NCBI GenBank assembly: GCA_014621425.1
Contig: JAANBB010000052.1
Span: 98,901-162,900, forward strand
Origin: Cylindrodendrum hubeiense
Lineage: Eukaryota; Ascomycota; Sordariomycetes; Hypocreales; Nectriaceae
Reading direction: 5' to 3'
DNA: 64,000 bases
Positions 33,658 through 44,533 of this stretch are shown here, piece after piece (positions within the stretch are counted from its first letter, which is position 1; each line of letters opens with the position of its first letter). A program made the translations under genes and the position numbers. The notes beneath the pieces were generated by a model, which was given only the letters and a program-made list of their open reading frames with translations, had not been told where the DNA came from and did no database searches.

Positions 33658-33766
33658 GAGTGAGTGATTTTCTAACCAGTTTGCTTGCAAGTGCTTAATT
33701 TTCACATCTCACTGCTTTCTCGTGTTTCTATCTCTACACTTCAACTGCCCCTTCATTATTATCAAG

Positions 33767-34228
33767 ATGAAGTTCTCCGCTTCTACTCTCCTCCTCTTGC
33801 TTCCAAGTCTTGCCCTCAGCTCGCCTGCTCCCCTCGACAACAACCTTCCCGAACGCAACGTCTCCCCCCTCAACGATCTGGCCGAACGCGGCGAAATTTT
33901 TGCGCGCGATCGCAAATGCTGGATCACAAGTGGTCAATCCCAGGGCTGCGATACTACTCCAAGAAGTGGAAAGCGCAAGGGGACCCTTGTTCCTGGGACG
34001 AGTAGCAAAAATACGTTTGGTGTCAAGTGTTACAAAGACGGCAAAAAGGTGACGGGTAATGGAAGGACCAGTACCATCTGGCTTTACGTACCAGCATACA
34101 AGTGTTACGTCTGGTCAGGCTGGGCGGATTATTATTGTGGAAGTAAGTCATTCATCATTCGTCCATGGTAATGCGTAGATCATACGCTAACATGTGCTTT
34201 GTCAGTCACTGTACCAGAGTGTGTGTAG
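33767..34228 (+). CDS. Small secreted six-cysteine protein with pro-region
   Basis: Exons 33767-34142 and 34206-34228 (intron GTAAGT...CAG) give 132 residues. Residues 1-18 form a clear signal peptide (MKFSASTLLLLLPSLALS). A charged pro-region follows to about residue 49, ending in ARDRK, where a dibasic-type protease could cut. The mature part of about 83 residues is basic and has six cysteines at 51, 61, 88, 113, 124 and 131, enough for three disulfides. The last one is supplied by the tiny second exon, which supports the intron. Motifs such as CYVWSGWADYYC give an SH3-like or small beta-barrel flavour. I do not recognise a named family. It could be an effector, an antimicrobial-type peptide or a cell-wall protein, and nothing in the sequence decides. 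Confidence 0.78.
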
Positions 34229-34648
34229 AAGATTAAGTGTATTCGGCAAAGCAACAGCTTAGTTGTTGAATTATGAAGCATACAAATGCCATGATGTACT
34301 TGGTTGCTGAGACCGTCACTGCACGTTTGCTGCTGGTACAATGCTAGAGGTCCGACATAGTTGAGAACGAAGCATTCGCCACATGCATGCTTATATCGTG
34401 CTATTGATAGACCAACCGAAAATTGTTGGATTGATATCAAATTACCATCTTGTTTTAATTGTGACGTAAATTGCCATTACACTGCCTTATTTCTTTAATT
34501 GAAGATGTACAACAAATACAATAAGGGACATAACATATCATATCGCGGTTACTGATATTGTCACATTCTCGCCCTTCTTCACATCTTTCGCGACTGCAAT
34601 TACCATGTAATTCTCCTGGTAGTCATTTCTAGTACTCCCGTCCCCAGT
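34229..34648. other. Convergent spacer
   Basis: This lies between the 3' ends of the cysteine-rich gene (plus) and the MCT-type transporter (minus). A minus-strand frame at 34440-34180 overlaps the 3' UTR and looks non-coding. Nothing else is seen. Confidence 0.45.
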
Positions 34649-36133
34649 CTATGCTAACCATCCAATCCGCTTCCACAAGTACGTACTCCCTCCGAGAAAG
34701 GCTGTCACTCCCGTAAATACAATAAGCGACCCATAGTCGCTCCCGTAGCCAAACCTAGCGTGACCATTCCAAGAATGGCCTCTGGTTAATGCTTCACTTA
34801 ACGGGCCTGATGCCATGTTCCCGATACCTCTCCCTGCAGCCAACCAGGCAAATACCAAGCCAGGGTCCACACCACGGCTATTGGCCCGCTCACGTTCGAC
34901 AATGCTAACCACGATTCCAGTCCAAGCCGACGAATACGCCCCAGCAAACATCCCGTAGATAGTACAGAAAAGGTATAGCACTGGCAGGTTAGATGATAAG
35001 CCCCATAATACTAAGGAGCTAACCGCAGCGCCAGCTGAGGAGAGCAAGAGACACGACGATACATGAAGACGGTCAACAAACCATCCCATAGCGATACAGC
35101 CAAAAACACTAGAGATATTACAGCATAAAAGGGTAGCAGCAGCAGAAAAGGAAGAGGCGCCGAGAAAGGATTGCGCATATGATGGAAGATAAATAGCTGG
35201 TAGAAAATATCCAAGGGCCTCAATAATATTAGCAAGCTGAAATAACACAAAAGGTATAGTGATGAGGAATCCAAAGTTAGAAAAGGGGTTTCTGAAGGTA
35301 TAACTCGAGCTGTGTGTGCTTGTAGGTGGGATGCGCGGCCTGATAAAATAGGAAAGGGGCGCAGAAAGAGCAAAGAGTAGGCCAGACCATAGACGAAGAG
35401 TTGTCTTATACCCGAAGCGAGAAAGTAATACTTCCATAAGAAAGGGGAAGATAATTCCAGAGAGACCGGTTCCCGACCACATAATTCCATACGCGAAGCC
35501 CTTACGGCGAATGAACCACTCATCCATATACATGATGCATGGAATGTAGGCAATGGCCCCACCGAGGCCATATAGAAAGCCCTGAGTGGCGATAAGTTGT
35601 GGTACGGTAGTCGAAAAAGACGACATAGCCAGGGCAAAGCAGGCTATCAAAAGACCTGCTGTTGGTGCCCAGCGGGCGTGCCACGGCATGATACGGAGCG
35701 TAGAGCTGATGGCAGGAGCAGCAAAGTACATGGCTCCAGTAGAACAGGTGCCAATGACTGAAATGTTCTTGGAACCGGCGAAGGGAGCGTGGGTGCTGTA
35801 ATAACTCTGAAACACGCCAAAAGCAAGGGGGAAGCCTAAGTGCACCATTAATATGACATGGTCATCTGTGACACAAGGTGAGAGGAGAAACGAACCCCAG
35901 ATGAGCCCCTCGACAAAGAAACACGCTGCGAGAAATAGCCAGGCTTTCTTGCCTCCATCGGCAGGAGGAAGGGAGACCTCATTGTCAGGATCATGGAAGT
36001 CTTGAACCCGGCCGAGTTGGTCCCGCAAATCATCAACTTCCCGCTCGGCTCCAGGCTGCGAGACTGGCCGAGTGTTGTGAGGCAGACTCAGCGATTCAAG
36101 CTCAACAGAGCTCTCGACTTGCGTTGCATTCAT
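34649..36133 (-). CDS. MFS transporter, monocarboxylate transporter (MCT)-like
   Basis: The minus-strand frame is open from 36133 to 34649. A 60-bp stretch 35896-35837 (GTTCGT...TAG) is best read as an intron, because removing it joins WG to FPLAFGVFQSYY, the usual first-helix sequence of fungal MCT-like proteins. The spliced protein has about 474 residues and 12 membrane helices. Landmarks are QGFLYGLGGAIAYIPC, the RRKGFAYGIMWSGTGLSG loop, and YSSAWTGIVVSIVERERAN. A hydrophilic N-terminal tail of about 60 residues precedes helix 1. MCT-like fungal proteins move small carboxylates or unknown substrates at the plasma membrane, and the substrate here is unknown. Because the intron length is a multiple of three without stops, unspliced mRNA would still be translatable. 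Confidence 0.87.
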   Translation of the reverse strand: MNATQVESSVELESLSLPHNTRPVSQPGAEREVDDLRDQLGRVQDFHDPDNEVSLPPADGGKKAWLFLAACFFVEGLIWGSFLLSPCVTDDHVILMVHLGFPLAFGVFQSYYSTHAPFAGSKNISVIGTCSTGAMYFAAPAISSTLRIMPWHARWAPTAGLLIACFALAMSSFSTTVPQLIATQGFLYGLGGAIAYIPCIMYMDEWFIRRKGFAYGIMWSGTGLSGIIFPFLMEVLLSRFGYKTTLRLWSGLLFALSAPLSYFIRPRIPPTSTHSSSYTFRNPFSNFGFLITIPFVLFQLANIIEALGYFLPAIYLPSYAQSFLGASSFSAAATLLCCNISSVFGCIAMGWFVDRLHVSSCLLLSSAGAAVSSLVLWGLSSNLPVLYLFCTIYGMFAGAYSSAWTGIVVSIVERERANSRGVDPGLVFAWLAAGRGIGNMASGPLSEALTRGHSWNGHARFGYGSDYGSLIVFTGVTAFLGGSTYLWKRIGWLA

Positions 36134-36469
36134 TCTAGGCTCTTCTAGAAAATAACAAGCTTCTAGTTGATGTCAAATATTTGGTAAATGTAAGCTTATG
36201 TGAGGGGAAAGTCTTTCAGGCTTGTCAGATGTCTGCCAAGTTCAGCGGAGATGAGCACGTCAGATTATTCTTCCAGGGGGAATACGTAGTACGCACGTGT
36301 TACAAATCACCCAGTTCATTACTAATTGAACATTTTGTGGGACGATAACTTCATCCTTTACACTATGCTGATTGGGTCGGTAAAATATGTACCTCGATGC
36401 GGACACAGAGCGCGATGGACACGCGAAAGCGCTTTCGTGCTTACGCTAGATTTTCGAAGGCAGTGGAAC
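36134..36469. other. Short spacer upstream of the MCT-like gene
   Basis: This is the promoter of the leftward MCT-like gene. No motif beyond A/T-rich tracts is evident. Confidence 0.4.
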
Positions 36470-36844
36470 TGAGTCATACACTTGGCCCTGTTCCTGCTGT
36501 CCTCAAGACGCGCCTTTTTCTCTGCAAATAAGCGAAGTAAGCCTGCCTCCTTGTAACTTTTACCGCCCACGACCATTTCTGCTATGCCTTTCGCGCACAA
36601 AAGCCCCTGGGGCATGCTATGGCTGGTGAACCCATTATGATGAACATGCTGGAACCCCCGGTGATTGGCTCACCTGCGGCAGGCAGTCGCATGAGTACCA
36701 CATGATTGTTGGATGTTCAATCAGCTCCCACGCTGAAGCTTGAATAAGAGAATTGCTCTCCAGCTCGCGCTGCAGCATTTCTTGAACCTTCTCAGATTCG
36801 TGCCTAGAATTATCGACGATGAAACCCTCAGGTTGTTTATGCAA
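36470..36844 (-). pseudogene. Relic of the C-terminal part of a DAO-type FAD-dependent oxidoreductase
   Basis: Two minus-strand frames, shifted by one base, together resemble the C-terminal third of D-amino-acid-oxidase/DadA-like fungal oxidoreductases. The right-hand frame has EHPTIMWYSCDCLPQ, corresponding to the usual W-x-G-I-M-x-x-(T/S)-x-D-x-x-P segment, and it stops near 36635. The next frame continues GFTSHSMPQGLLCAKGIAEM, matching the typical GF-x-GHGMP FAD-binding segment. The N-terminal GxGxxG domain was not found nearby. It is therefore a truncated, frameshifted fragment. The match is from family knowledge and not from a database search. Confidence 0.6.
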
Positions 36845-37061
36845 GTGTTTTGTTGGTACGACAAGGTCTCTCTAAGTTGTCCCAGTCTTAAAACGTCTTT
36901 TCATGTTAGTGGACTGGGCTCAACCGAATAATCCGTGAATAAATTAAGGCCTCACTTCAGTGAACAATAGTTACAAAGTTCCATGTTCAGTCATATCGTA
37001 CAAGGTCAAGGCTGGCTCTGATTGACATATACTGTTAGTGGCCAGTATCGGCATTGGTCAA

Positions 37062-39922
37062 TTACATCAAAAGGCGTGTATCCTCATTCAACACACCAAA
37101 CAAACTCCCAATCTCCTTGCCGACCATTCTCAATTCATCCGCCACTTGGCTTGTGACAAGAGCATAAGCATACAGCAAAGCATAATCCTTCTCCTCTACC
37201 AAAATTCCACCCAAACCAGTGCTGGCCTGAACTCCTTCATCCGTTGATCTTGAAGGATTCTCCTTTCGAAATTGAAAGATCTTGCCGAGAAGATTCTCGC
37301 GCGCTGATACGATACTGGGAGTGGCATCGGCGAAGGGGTATTCCAACATTGTTGAGCTGGCGACAACTTGGAATGCTTGGCATATGTGATCGCATAAGAT
37401 GGCACGTTCACAGGCAGTATACTGCAACAAAGCCCTCTCACCCTCCGTGAGGTGTCCCTTGCGGTATGCCACCAAGCTCATAGCATAGAAGCCGTCAAGA
37501 ATCCGGGTCGTTCCTCGCAAAACGCGCCCATAGACATCCATGGGAAATGGGCCTCGCATCTCAAACTCAGATGCAGCAGACTGTCTCAGGCTTTCTAAAT
37601 TAGCGGCGTAGCGTTGTAGAGCAACTTGCTCGCCCGATTTGAGATAGCTCTGAGAACCTTCGCTGCGAAACAGCACAGCTAGAGGCCCGCGCTTCCAGAT
37701 CAAGCCCATCTGAAGATAGAGGACAGAGAGGTTTTCCTTGAACTTTTGGCGCGCTGAGATGGGCCAAATGACTCGGCAAACAACGAGGCCCCAAATAATG
37801 CCCGCTGTAACAGCAATAGCTCGATGCTTCACGATCTCTAGGATATCAGGATGTGCACCCCCTTCACTGCCAGTCCCATCATTTCCATCTGCCTTATATT
37901 CCATGCTATAAGCATGCAATGTTGACACATTGTACGCAAGCAGACTAATGCGACCCAGAGAAGCCTTTCCATGCTGGATGATGATGTAGAAGTTAATGAA
38001 GCTGGTAAGCCAACCTAGGAAGATCAAGGCCACGGCGTAGCCGTGGCTCACCTTCCAGTTGACAACAGAGAACATAGCCCCGAAGAGGGTGCCCATGAAA
38101 CGAGCCCAGCCCACGGTGTTAGATGTGCCAACAGTCATGGAACAGACGATCATGAACGACAGCAACCCCCACTCGCCGCGCCACTGGTTGTACAAATCTC
38201 GTGTCTCCTCAATGAAAGCAAGCATTGCCCACAAAGCAGCCCCAATTCCGACTTTGAGCCCAAACTGAACTATTGAAAGTTAGAAAAGTTGCATAGGAGT
38301 GAACTATTTTACCTACTGTCGTCTCGCGCCATTTTCTTGAATAACGCAGAGATGTTCTGCCAGAACCAAGCCAGGATCTTATTGATATCGGGAGCATTAT
38401 ACCAGGTCATAACATCCACTGGCACTGGCACTACCGCTGAATCATCTTGAAAGCTGACTCTCCGTTGTCTTCTTTCTGTCAAATGATCTGCTTCAGCAGA
38501 CTCGAACAATGTGATAGCTCCATTGTGACCCCCCGCGTTCTCATTTTTCCACCAGAGAAGCCACCTCCAGCTGCGGCGTTTGTGCAAGATGACATGCTCC
38601 AAGTCATCCAAGACATCTAGGTATTGCATGACATCTTCACCAAACGCCTGCAAGCTGAAAGTGAAATGTCCGCAGGCAGCAGCGATTTCTTCCGAGCTGG
38701 CTCGTCCCGATTCGTGTGACGAATTCATTTGTTCTATCCGGTCATAAAGTCCTTGCAGAGCATCCGATCGGGCCACGTTGAAAGTGCTCAATGAATCCAT
38801 CAAATTTCGTCGTAGATCCTCGTCAATGTTGACCTCGTAACTTGGAGGTCGTCCAAATTGCGGTTCATGCATAATTCTGCAAATATCCTGCCGCAAGGAT
38901 GACATTGACATGCTTATCGAGTTATTGAATTGTTCGAAAAGTTCGCGGGCCATATTTGGACCGTCATGGCCAGTTCCGTGTTGACTGAGCTCCTCTGAAT
39001 GTTTCAACTGTTCGAGCTGAGTGTTGGTTGCGTTTCTCAGTCCACCAAGGGCCTGTGCCAGGCTTTCCATGGACCTTGAAACATGCCTCTCGTGGTGGTA
39101 AATCTGCTCATGGCCAAGGAAATAATGCTCAAGTTTGGCTTCTCTCATATCCTTCATCATTTGAGAATAGGAAGTGGAATAATGTGTGGAAGCAGCTGTG
39201 AACCCGTCTGACACAAGGCTGGCTTCGGAACCGCTAAGAAAACTCCCTGTAATCATATAGAGCATGTCTCCCAGAGGGATCGAGACGCGATTCATAGTCT
39301 GGCGTAGTGACTGACGCGCAGAGCTCCGCCATAAAAGCAAATTGACTGCAACCGTGATGGTGACTCCCATGATGAGCATTTTGAGGACCTGCGCAACCTT
39401 TTCATTGGAGAAAACATTAGATATGACATGGTTTTCCCTGGTGACAACGCCGATGATAGCCAGCGATGCGAGGGTGCTGCCGACATTGACGAGAGGATTC
39501 GACATTCTCTGCTTGACCCAGCCCATAAATCCAAAGCCACCGCCAATAAAGACGACGACGACCAAAACATGCGATATCGTCACCAGGTGCATCGTTGAGC
39601 CGAAAAACACCGATGTCAACATAGACAACAGGGATACAACCTCTGCGTAGGCGACCGCCACGACTGCGATGAGGATGGCCTCGATCATTGACCCAACGGA
39701 CCGGGCCGGATGGAAATAGACGGTAATAGTTGCCACGACATGTTTACCATCGGGCTTGCCAAGAAAATTGAACAGCGGTGGGAAGAAGGTGGCAAGACTG
39801 GCGATGGTGTATGCGATTGTGCATTTGAGGACTCCGCGGCCATTGGGGGTATCGAGCCAGACACGGAACCGCGCCACAAAGTCCAGGACGCCGTTTGTAA
39901 CAGTCTCGATAAGCGGGGACAT
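37062..39922 (-). CDS. BRE4-like / DUF2421 membrane protein (FUSC-type putative transporter)
   Basis: Exons 39922-38317 and 38269-37062 (intron GTAGGT...TAG) are in phase and give about 937 residues. Architecture: an N-terminal block of about six membrane helices (GVLKCTIAYTIASLATFFPP, then an LVVVVFIGGGFGFMGW-like stretch). A long cytosolic helical region of about 300 residues follows. A second hydrophobic block (VGIGAALWAML, SFMIVCSMTVGTSNTVGWARF, then GYAVALIFLGWL) comes next. The C-terminus is DUF2421-like. This is the layout of fungal proteins annotated as brefeldin A-sensitivity protein 4-related or ER transporter 6TM N-terminal. They resemble aromatic-acid exporter/FUSC proteins, but no substrate is established. 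The YRKGHLTEGER and GVLNEDTRLLM segments are C-terminal. Confidence 0.85.
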
Positions 39923-41762
39923 GGCTTACAGCCGCAAGGCTGGCGGTGAAAGAATAGCAAAATCCACCAAAATGCAGCCAGTTTGATAACTCACGCAATA
40001 ACCTATATTATGATGATAGAGAATGCAACGAGGCGCTAACTAAGTCCGGTGTCCACGCGGTCATCAGCCGTCAGGTGATATTCAGTGCTGAATCAGCCAG
40101 CACAGACTGTTGAGCAGGACTGTACCATTATAATTGGGACAGAGCTGGGCGGTCACGGCAGGCAGAACTGGAAGTGACAGATTTAGGTGTGCTCAAGGAG
40201 CGCATGATCTAGAATGAAATATATAAAGTACGATATCTTGTTTGTTGATATCTTTAAACTATTATCCTGTACTATGTAATAACTACTTGGAGCATTCGCA
40301 GCGGGTCGGACATTGGTAGAGCACTGCAACTTCCACAGATTAAATACCTACACAAATTTATCGCATGCTGGAAGCTACTCACAGCAGCTTAGCGCTGGAA
40401 GCCCCTCGTAGCTAGTGAGAACCTTCCGTCTAATAGCTGTCCTAGCTGCTGCTCTATATTTGAGCCAAATACACCTTGAATCCTCCATTAATAAAAGACA
40501 CCAATCCCTCACCACATCATACCAGGGCCAGCGCGGATTCATGCCTTTGCAGAACGCAGAAATGATCATAACTACCCTACAGTGTCTCCCCCCCACGTAT
40601 TCCCTGCAGCGCACCGGCTGCTAAGAGGGCCTTGCGTCGCTGACGCAAGCTGAACAATCTTGACTTGCATACGTAGGACTTGCTACATCATTTTATTAAT
40701 GCAGCTTGCATAGATCTGCCAAATGACATTGCCTGAAAGGACACAGGTGCACAATCTGTGCCGTGTGGATTCCGCTATGCAACGAGCACCTTTGCGTGAC
40801 GCCGGCGGCCTGATAGCAAAAGCTCCTCTGGTATCTCTGGCCAGGATGGAGGCAATGCCGACGATCCGTAGCGCCGTATGCTGATGGTGGTGGTGGCATG
40901 TTGTACCACCCTGACTAAGGAGACCAACAGCCAACAGCTGTGTTCCACCCCATCCCGTCAACACGCACGTCCAGGGCAATGGGTAATTACTATCCTAGAA
41001 TAGGTTATCTCCTGCTAATCTTGGAAATATTCTGGAAGAAAGAGGTGATTCAAAACTGGCCTAGCCCTGATCGGTGCACATCCCCCCCACAATCCCATCA
41101 TCGCCAAGCAAAAGTTCCCCATCTTCGCCCCATTCCGGATGGGGCTCGTTACGCGTTCTGTGGTTGGAATTTCGAGGCCCTCTTTTCAGTGACATGCCTC
41201 TTTGCCACTGCGGGATCAGGTCTATGATTTTCTTAGTGATCCACAATGTTTCAACGTGTAATGGAAATTCCATAAAGTGGGCAAGACAACACCACCAACC
41301 GATTGCACTCCAACGATTGGGGCGCATCACGCCGATACCCGAGTGTAATGGGTGGGGGACGGTGTATAGGGCCACTAATGCCAGTCCGATATTCTTTCTC
41401 CTCTTAGTGACGCAAAGAATCATTCTCGAACGCTTATCTCGAACCCCTTCCCCGTGTTATGGGCCATCGTAGCTACTAGCGTTATTGTACAGCTTATCCG
41501 GAACACGCGGCACATAAGTCGGTCCGGTTATTCATTCCAACTTGCCTGTAACCGACACGGGCCAACCGATTTGGGAGCATACCGGCTATCTATTGCGCCA
41601 TTACCTTAGAGTCGGGGTCCTCTACTGTATTGAAACCGTTAATGGGGGGCGCAATGGGGTATACATAAGCTCCCGCAGAAGCTACCTGGGGACCGAATTC
41701 TTTTCGAGCCTGGTTGACATGCCATCAGGATTACAGTAAAGGACCCGCTCTTGATCGCCACC
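39923..41762. other. 1.8-kb divergent spacer
   Basis: Lies between the BRE4-like gene (leftward) and the NCS1 permease (rightward) and holds both promoters. Several overlapping frames (for example 40415-40624, 40683-40979 and 41074-41472) on both strands have no family resemblance. No RNA gene is seen. Confidence 0.5.
41660..41668 (+). promoter_or_regulatory. TATA-like element of the NCS1 permease gene
   Basis: TATACATAA lies about 95 bp before the ATG at 41763. No other A/T-rich core element is nearby. Confidence 0.4.
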
Positions 41763-43440
41763 ATGTCCGCTACCGAGAAACAGGACGTCGAAGCCGGCAA
41801 TGTTGATGAATCCATGACCCCGCAGGGAGACGTTGATCATGGAGAGGTCTCGGATGTGAAGCGTGTTCGTGAAATCCAGAACAGCATCGGCTTTCTGCGG
41901 GCCCTGCGCAAGAGTGAAGAATGGTTGGATAAGAAGCTTGGTGTCGAGACACAGGGAATTGAGCGTATCCCCGAAGAGGAAAAACAACCGCCGTCAATAT
42001 GGAACATCTTTTTCATGTGGTGGTCGTTAAACACCCATGTTGGTACTCTCGCATTGGGAATTTTAGGGCCTGAATTCGGCCTTTCACTACGACAATCCAT
42101 TGCAGCTGCTGTCATCGGCATTGTGTTGGGAGCTCTCACTACTTCGTATACGGGAACCTTGGGTCCAAAGGTGCGTTTAGTCGGAACTAAGGTCTTGATA
42201 CACACCTCAGCTGACACTTGAATGTAGCTCGGCATGAGGCAGATTGCTACATCTCGTTACTCATTCGGCTTTTGGGGAGCAAAACTTTGCAGTGTTCTTA
42301 ACATCTTGGTTGGCGGCGGCTTCGGTGTCGTCAATTACGTCGTTGTCGGCCAAGTGCTGAGTGCCGTTTCCGATTACAAGATGAGCATTACGGTCGGCAT
42401 CGTTATCATTGCTGTGGTCTCATACGTCGTGTCCATTTTTGGCTTCAAGATCATTCACGCTTTTGAGAAATACTCTTGGATCTACACATTTATCATCTTC
42501 TGTGTCTTACTAGGCCAGACTGCTCCCCATGTCGATGCAAATTTGAAGGGAGAGGATGGTACCAGTGGCCTTTACTACGCCGGAACCTTTTTGACCATCT
42601 TGGCTATCAACTTCTGTAAGCCTTGAAATCAAATGCACGAATCATTTATCCCAAACTGATCATTTAGCAAACGCTTCCGGATGGTGCTCTATCGCTGCTG
42701 ATTACTATTGCAATTTCCCCTCAACCATTCCAGCGTGGAAGACCTTCTTCTTAACGTTTTGGGGCATTGTCATCCCAACCACCTTCACCATCACAGTCGG
42801 AACCTGTCTCGGCAATGCTGCCATGTCCGTTGCATATCCTCCATACGCCGATGCCTACGATAACCATGGCCTTGGTGGTCTTATCGCAGAAATTTACCAT
42901 CCGCGTGGATGGTCTAAGTTTTGCCTTGTGTTACTGACCTTTTCCGTGCTCGGCAATAACATTGCGATCAATTACTCTTCCGGTCTGAGCCTGCAACTTC
43001 TGGGCCACCATTTTCACGCCGTCCCCCGCTTTATCTGGTCCCTCGCATTCGCCATAGTAGTTGCCGTCCTGGCCATTGCAGGCCAAGAAAACCTCTCTGC
43101 CGTGGTTAACGATTTTGTGTCCCTACTTGGATATTGGACAGTCAGCTTTACCTTAATCCTTCTCATTGAAGACCAGGTGTACCGTCGGCATGACGGGTAC
43201 GAACTCACGGCTTGGGACCAACCGGACAAGCTGCCATGGGGTCTTGCTGCTACGTCAGCGTTGATCGCAGCTTATTGTGCTGGAGGAGTTCCTGGAATGA
43301 GCCAGACATGGTATGTGGGACCTATTGCGGCCAAGTTCGGAGGCGATGGTGGTGACGTAGGGATTTATATGAGCGGAGCGATAACCCTAATATGGTATCC
43401 TGTGGCGAGGTATTTTGAGAAGAAGTACACTGGAAAATAA
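41763..43440 (+). CDS. NCS1 purine-cytosine permease (Fcy2-like)
   Basis: Exons 41763-42170, 42228-42615 and 42668-43440 are in phase and give about 522 residues, the typical length. A 75-residue hydrophilic N-terminus (with GVETQGIERIPEEEK, a very typical pre-helix sequence) is followed by about 12 helices. Landmarks are FFMWWSLNTHVGTLALGILG, GPKLGMRQIATSRYSFG (joined across intron 1), NILVGGGFGVVNYVVVGQ, and INFSNASGWCSIAADYYC (joined across intron 2). The family imports adenine, guanine, hypoxanthine and cytosine with protons across the plasma membrane. The C-terminus ends YFEKKYTGK. No purine-metabolism gene is adjacent. It could also accept related bases, which sequence cannot decide. 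Confidence 0.93.
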
Positions 43441-44533
43441 GCGAGTATTCATCAATAGGAAATTGAGAGCTATTGAAAGATTATCATGCCACCACTCTAC
43501 TGTAGAAATATGCTACTAAGAGCTTGATGTATTATACTTTGTTAACAGCGCATATATATGAATTAGAATGTAGAAGTATGGAAATGATCGCCTTTATCTA
43601 CTTGTTCTGCATTCTTCTATAGCACGCATCCTGGACAATGACAATTCAAGGCATTCGAAGTCCAAGGAAAAAAAGAAGAACTCATAAGATGACGAGAAAA
43701 GCATTGATCATCAATGTCCTATAGTAAGCATGATAGGTGAAATAATTTAACCTGCCTAGGACCTCCTGCGAGCGCTACTTGCATTTAAATTCAGACTTCT
43801 ACGATAACCAACACGGCAACAGGTTGAATCCTGAAAAGGGAACCCAAATAAAGTTTTGACAAAAATAAAAACAAACATCCTTCATAAAATACTACATATG
43901 GGAAGATCCCAATTATTTTCTGCGCCATTCGGCGTAGAGAAGACCACCCTGGCAGCCTTTCTCTTATCATCGAGGATTGAACGGCATTGTGTAGCAACAT
44001 GTTTAAATGCTTGGTCACATGAATCTTGGGTAACATCGTAACAAAACTCGTGCAGACAGAATTCTGCGGGACCTGGTAATTGAGTCAGCAGATGTGAAAC
44101 GCCCTGTTATACAAGACTAGTATCGTGGCATATGGCCGATTAGCAGTAATGCATACTACATGTGCTCATTCCAATCAACCTTCACTTAAACCAAGCGAAT
44201 GTAAGATGTAAATTACATGCACTTCGACACTTAACCCACACCGCCCTTCTTTTTAGCCTCAAATCTGAGCGGGACACGTATGATTGCCAGGTTGAATTGC
44301 CGGGAACCAATTAACCGGGCGCAGAACTGCTCATCTTTCTTAAGTACCCCAGCAATGCTTGTTCAGGAAGCGAAGAAATGACGTGGCCTGATATCCATAT
44401 TGATTTATAGTTCTCATTCAACCCCTTACATAAACCGCGTGGGTGACTATTTCACTGCCCACTTACCCCTCACGGCCCCAGGCAAGCAACAACAGTCAAC
44501 CCTATCATGACCCACGAATCCTAAGAAGGTGCA
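43441..44533. other. 1.1-kb spacer
   Basis: No supported gene. Frames near 43791-44041 overlap on both strands and have no family match. The right part is the 5' flank of the methyltransferase relic. Confidence 0.45.

Larger units (their letters stand above)
32401..33766. other. Divergent spacer upstream of the DHA2 transporter and the cysteine-rich gene
   Basis: Holds both promoters. An imperfect hairpin lies at 32571-32624 and a TATA-like element at 33649-33657. A plus-strand frame at 33033-33383 has no family match. No gene is recognised. Confidence 0.5.
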
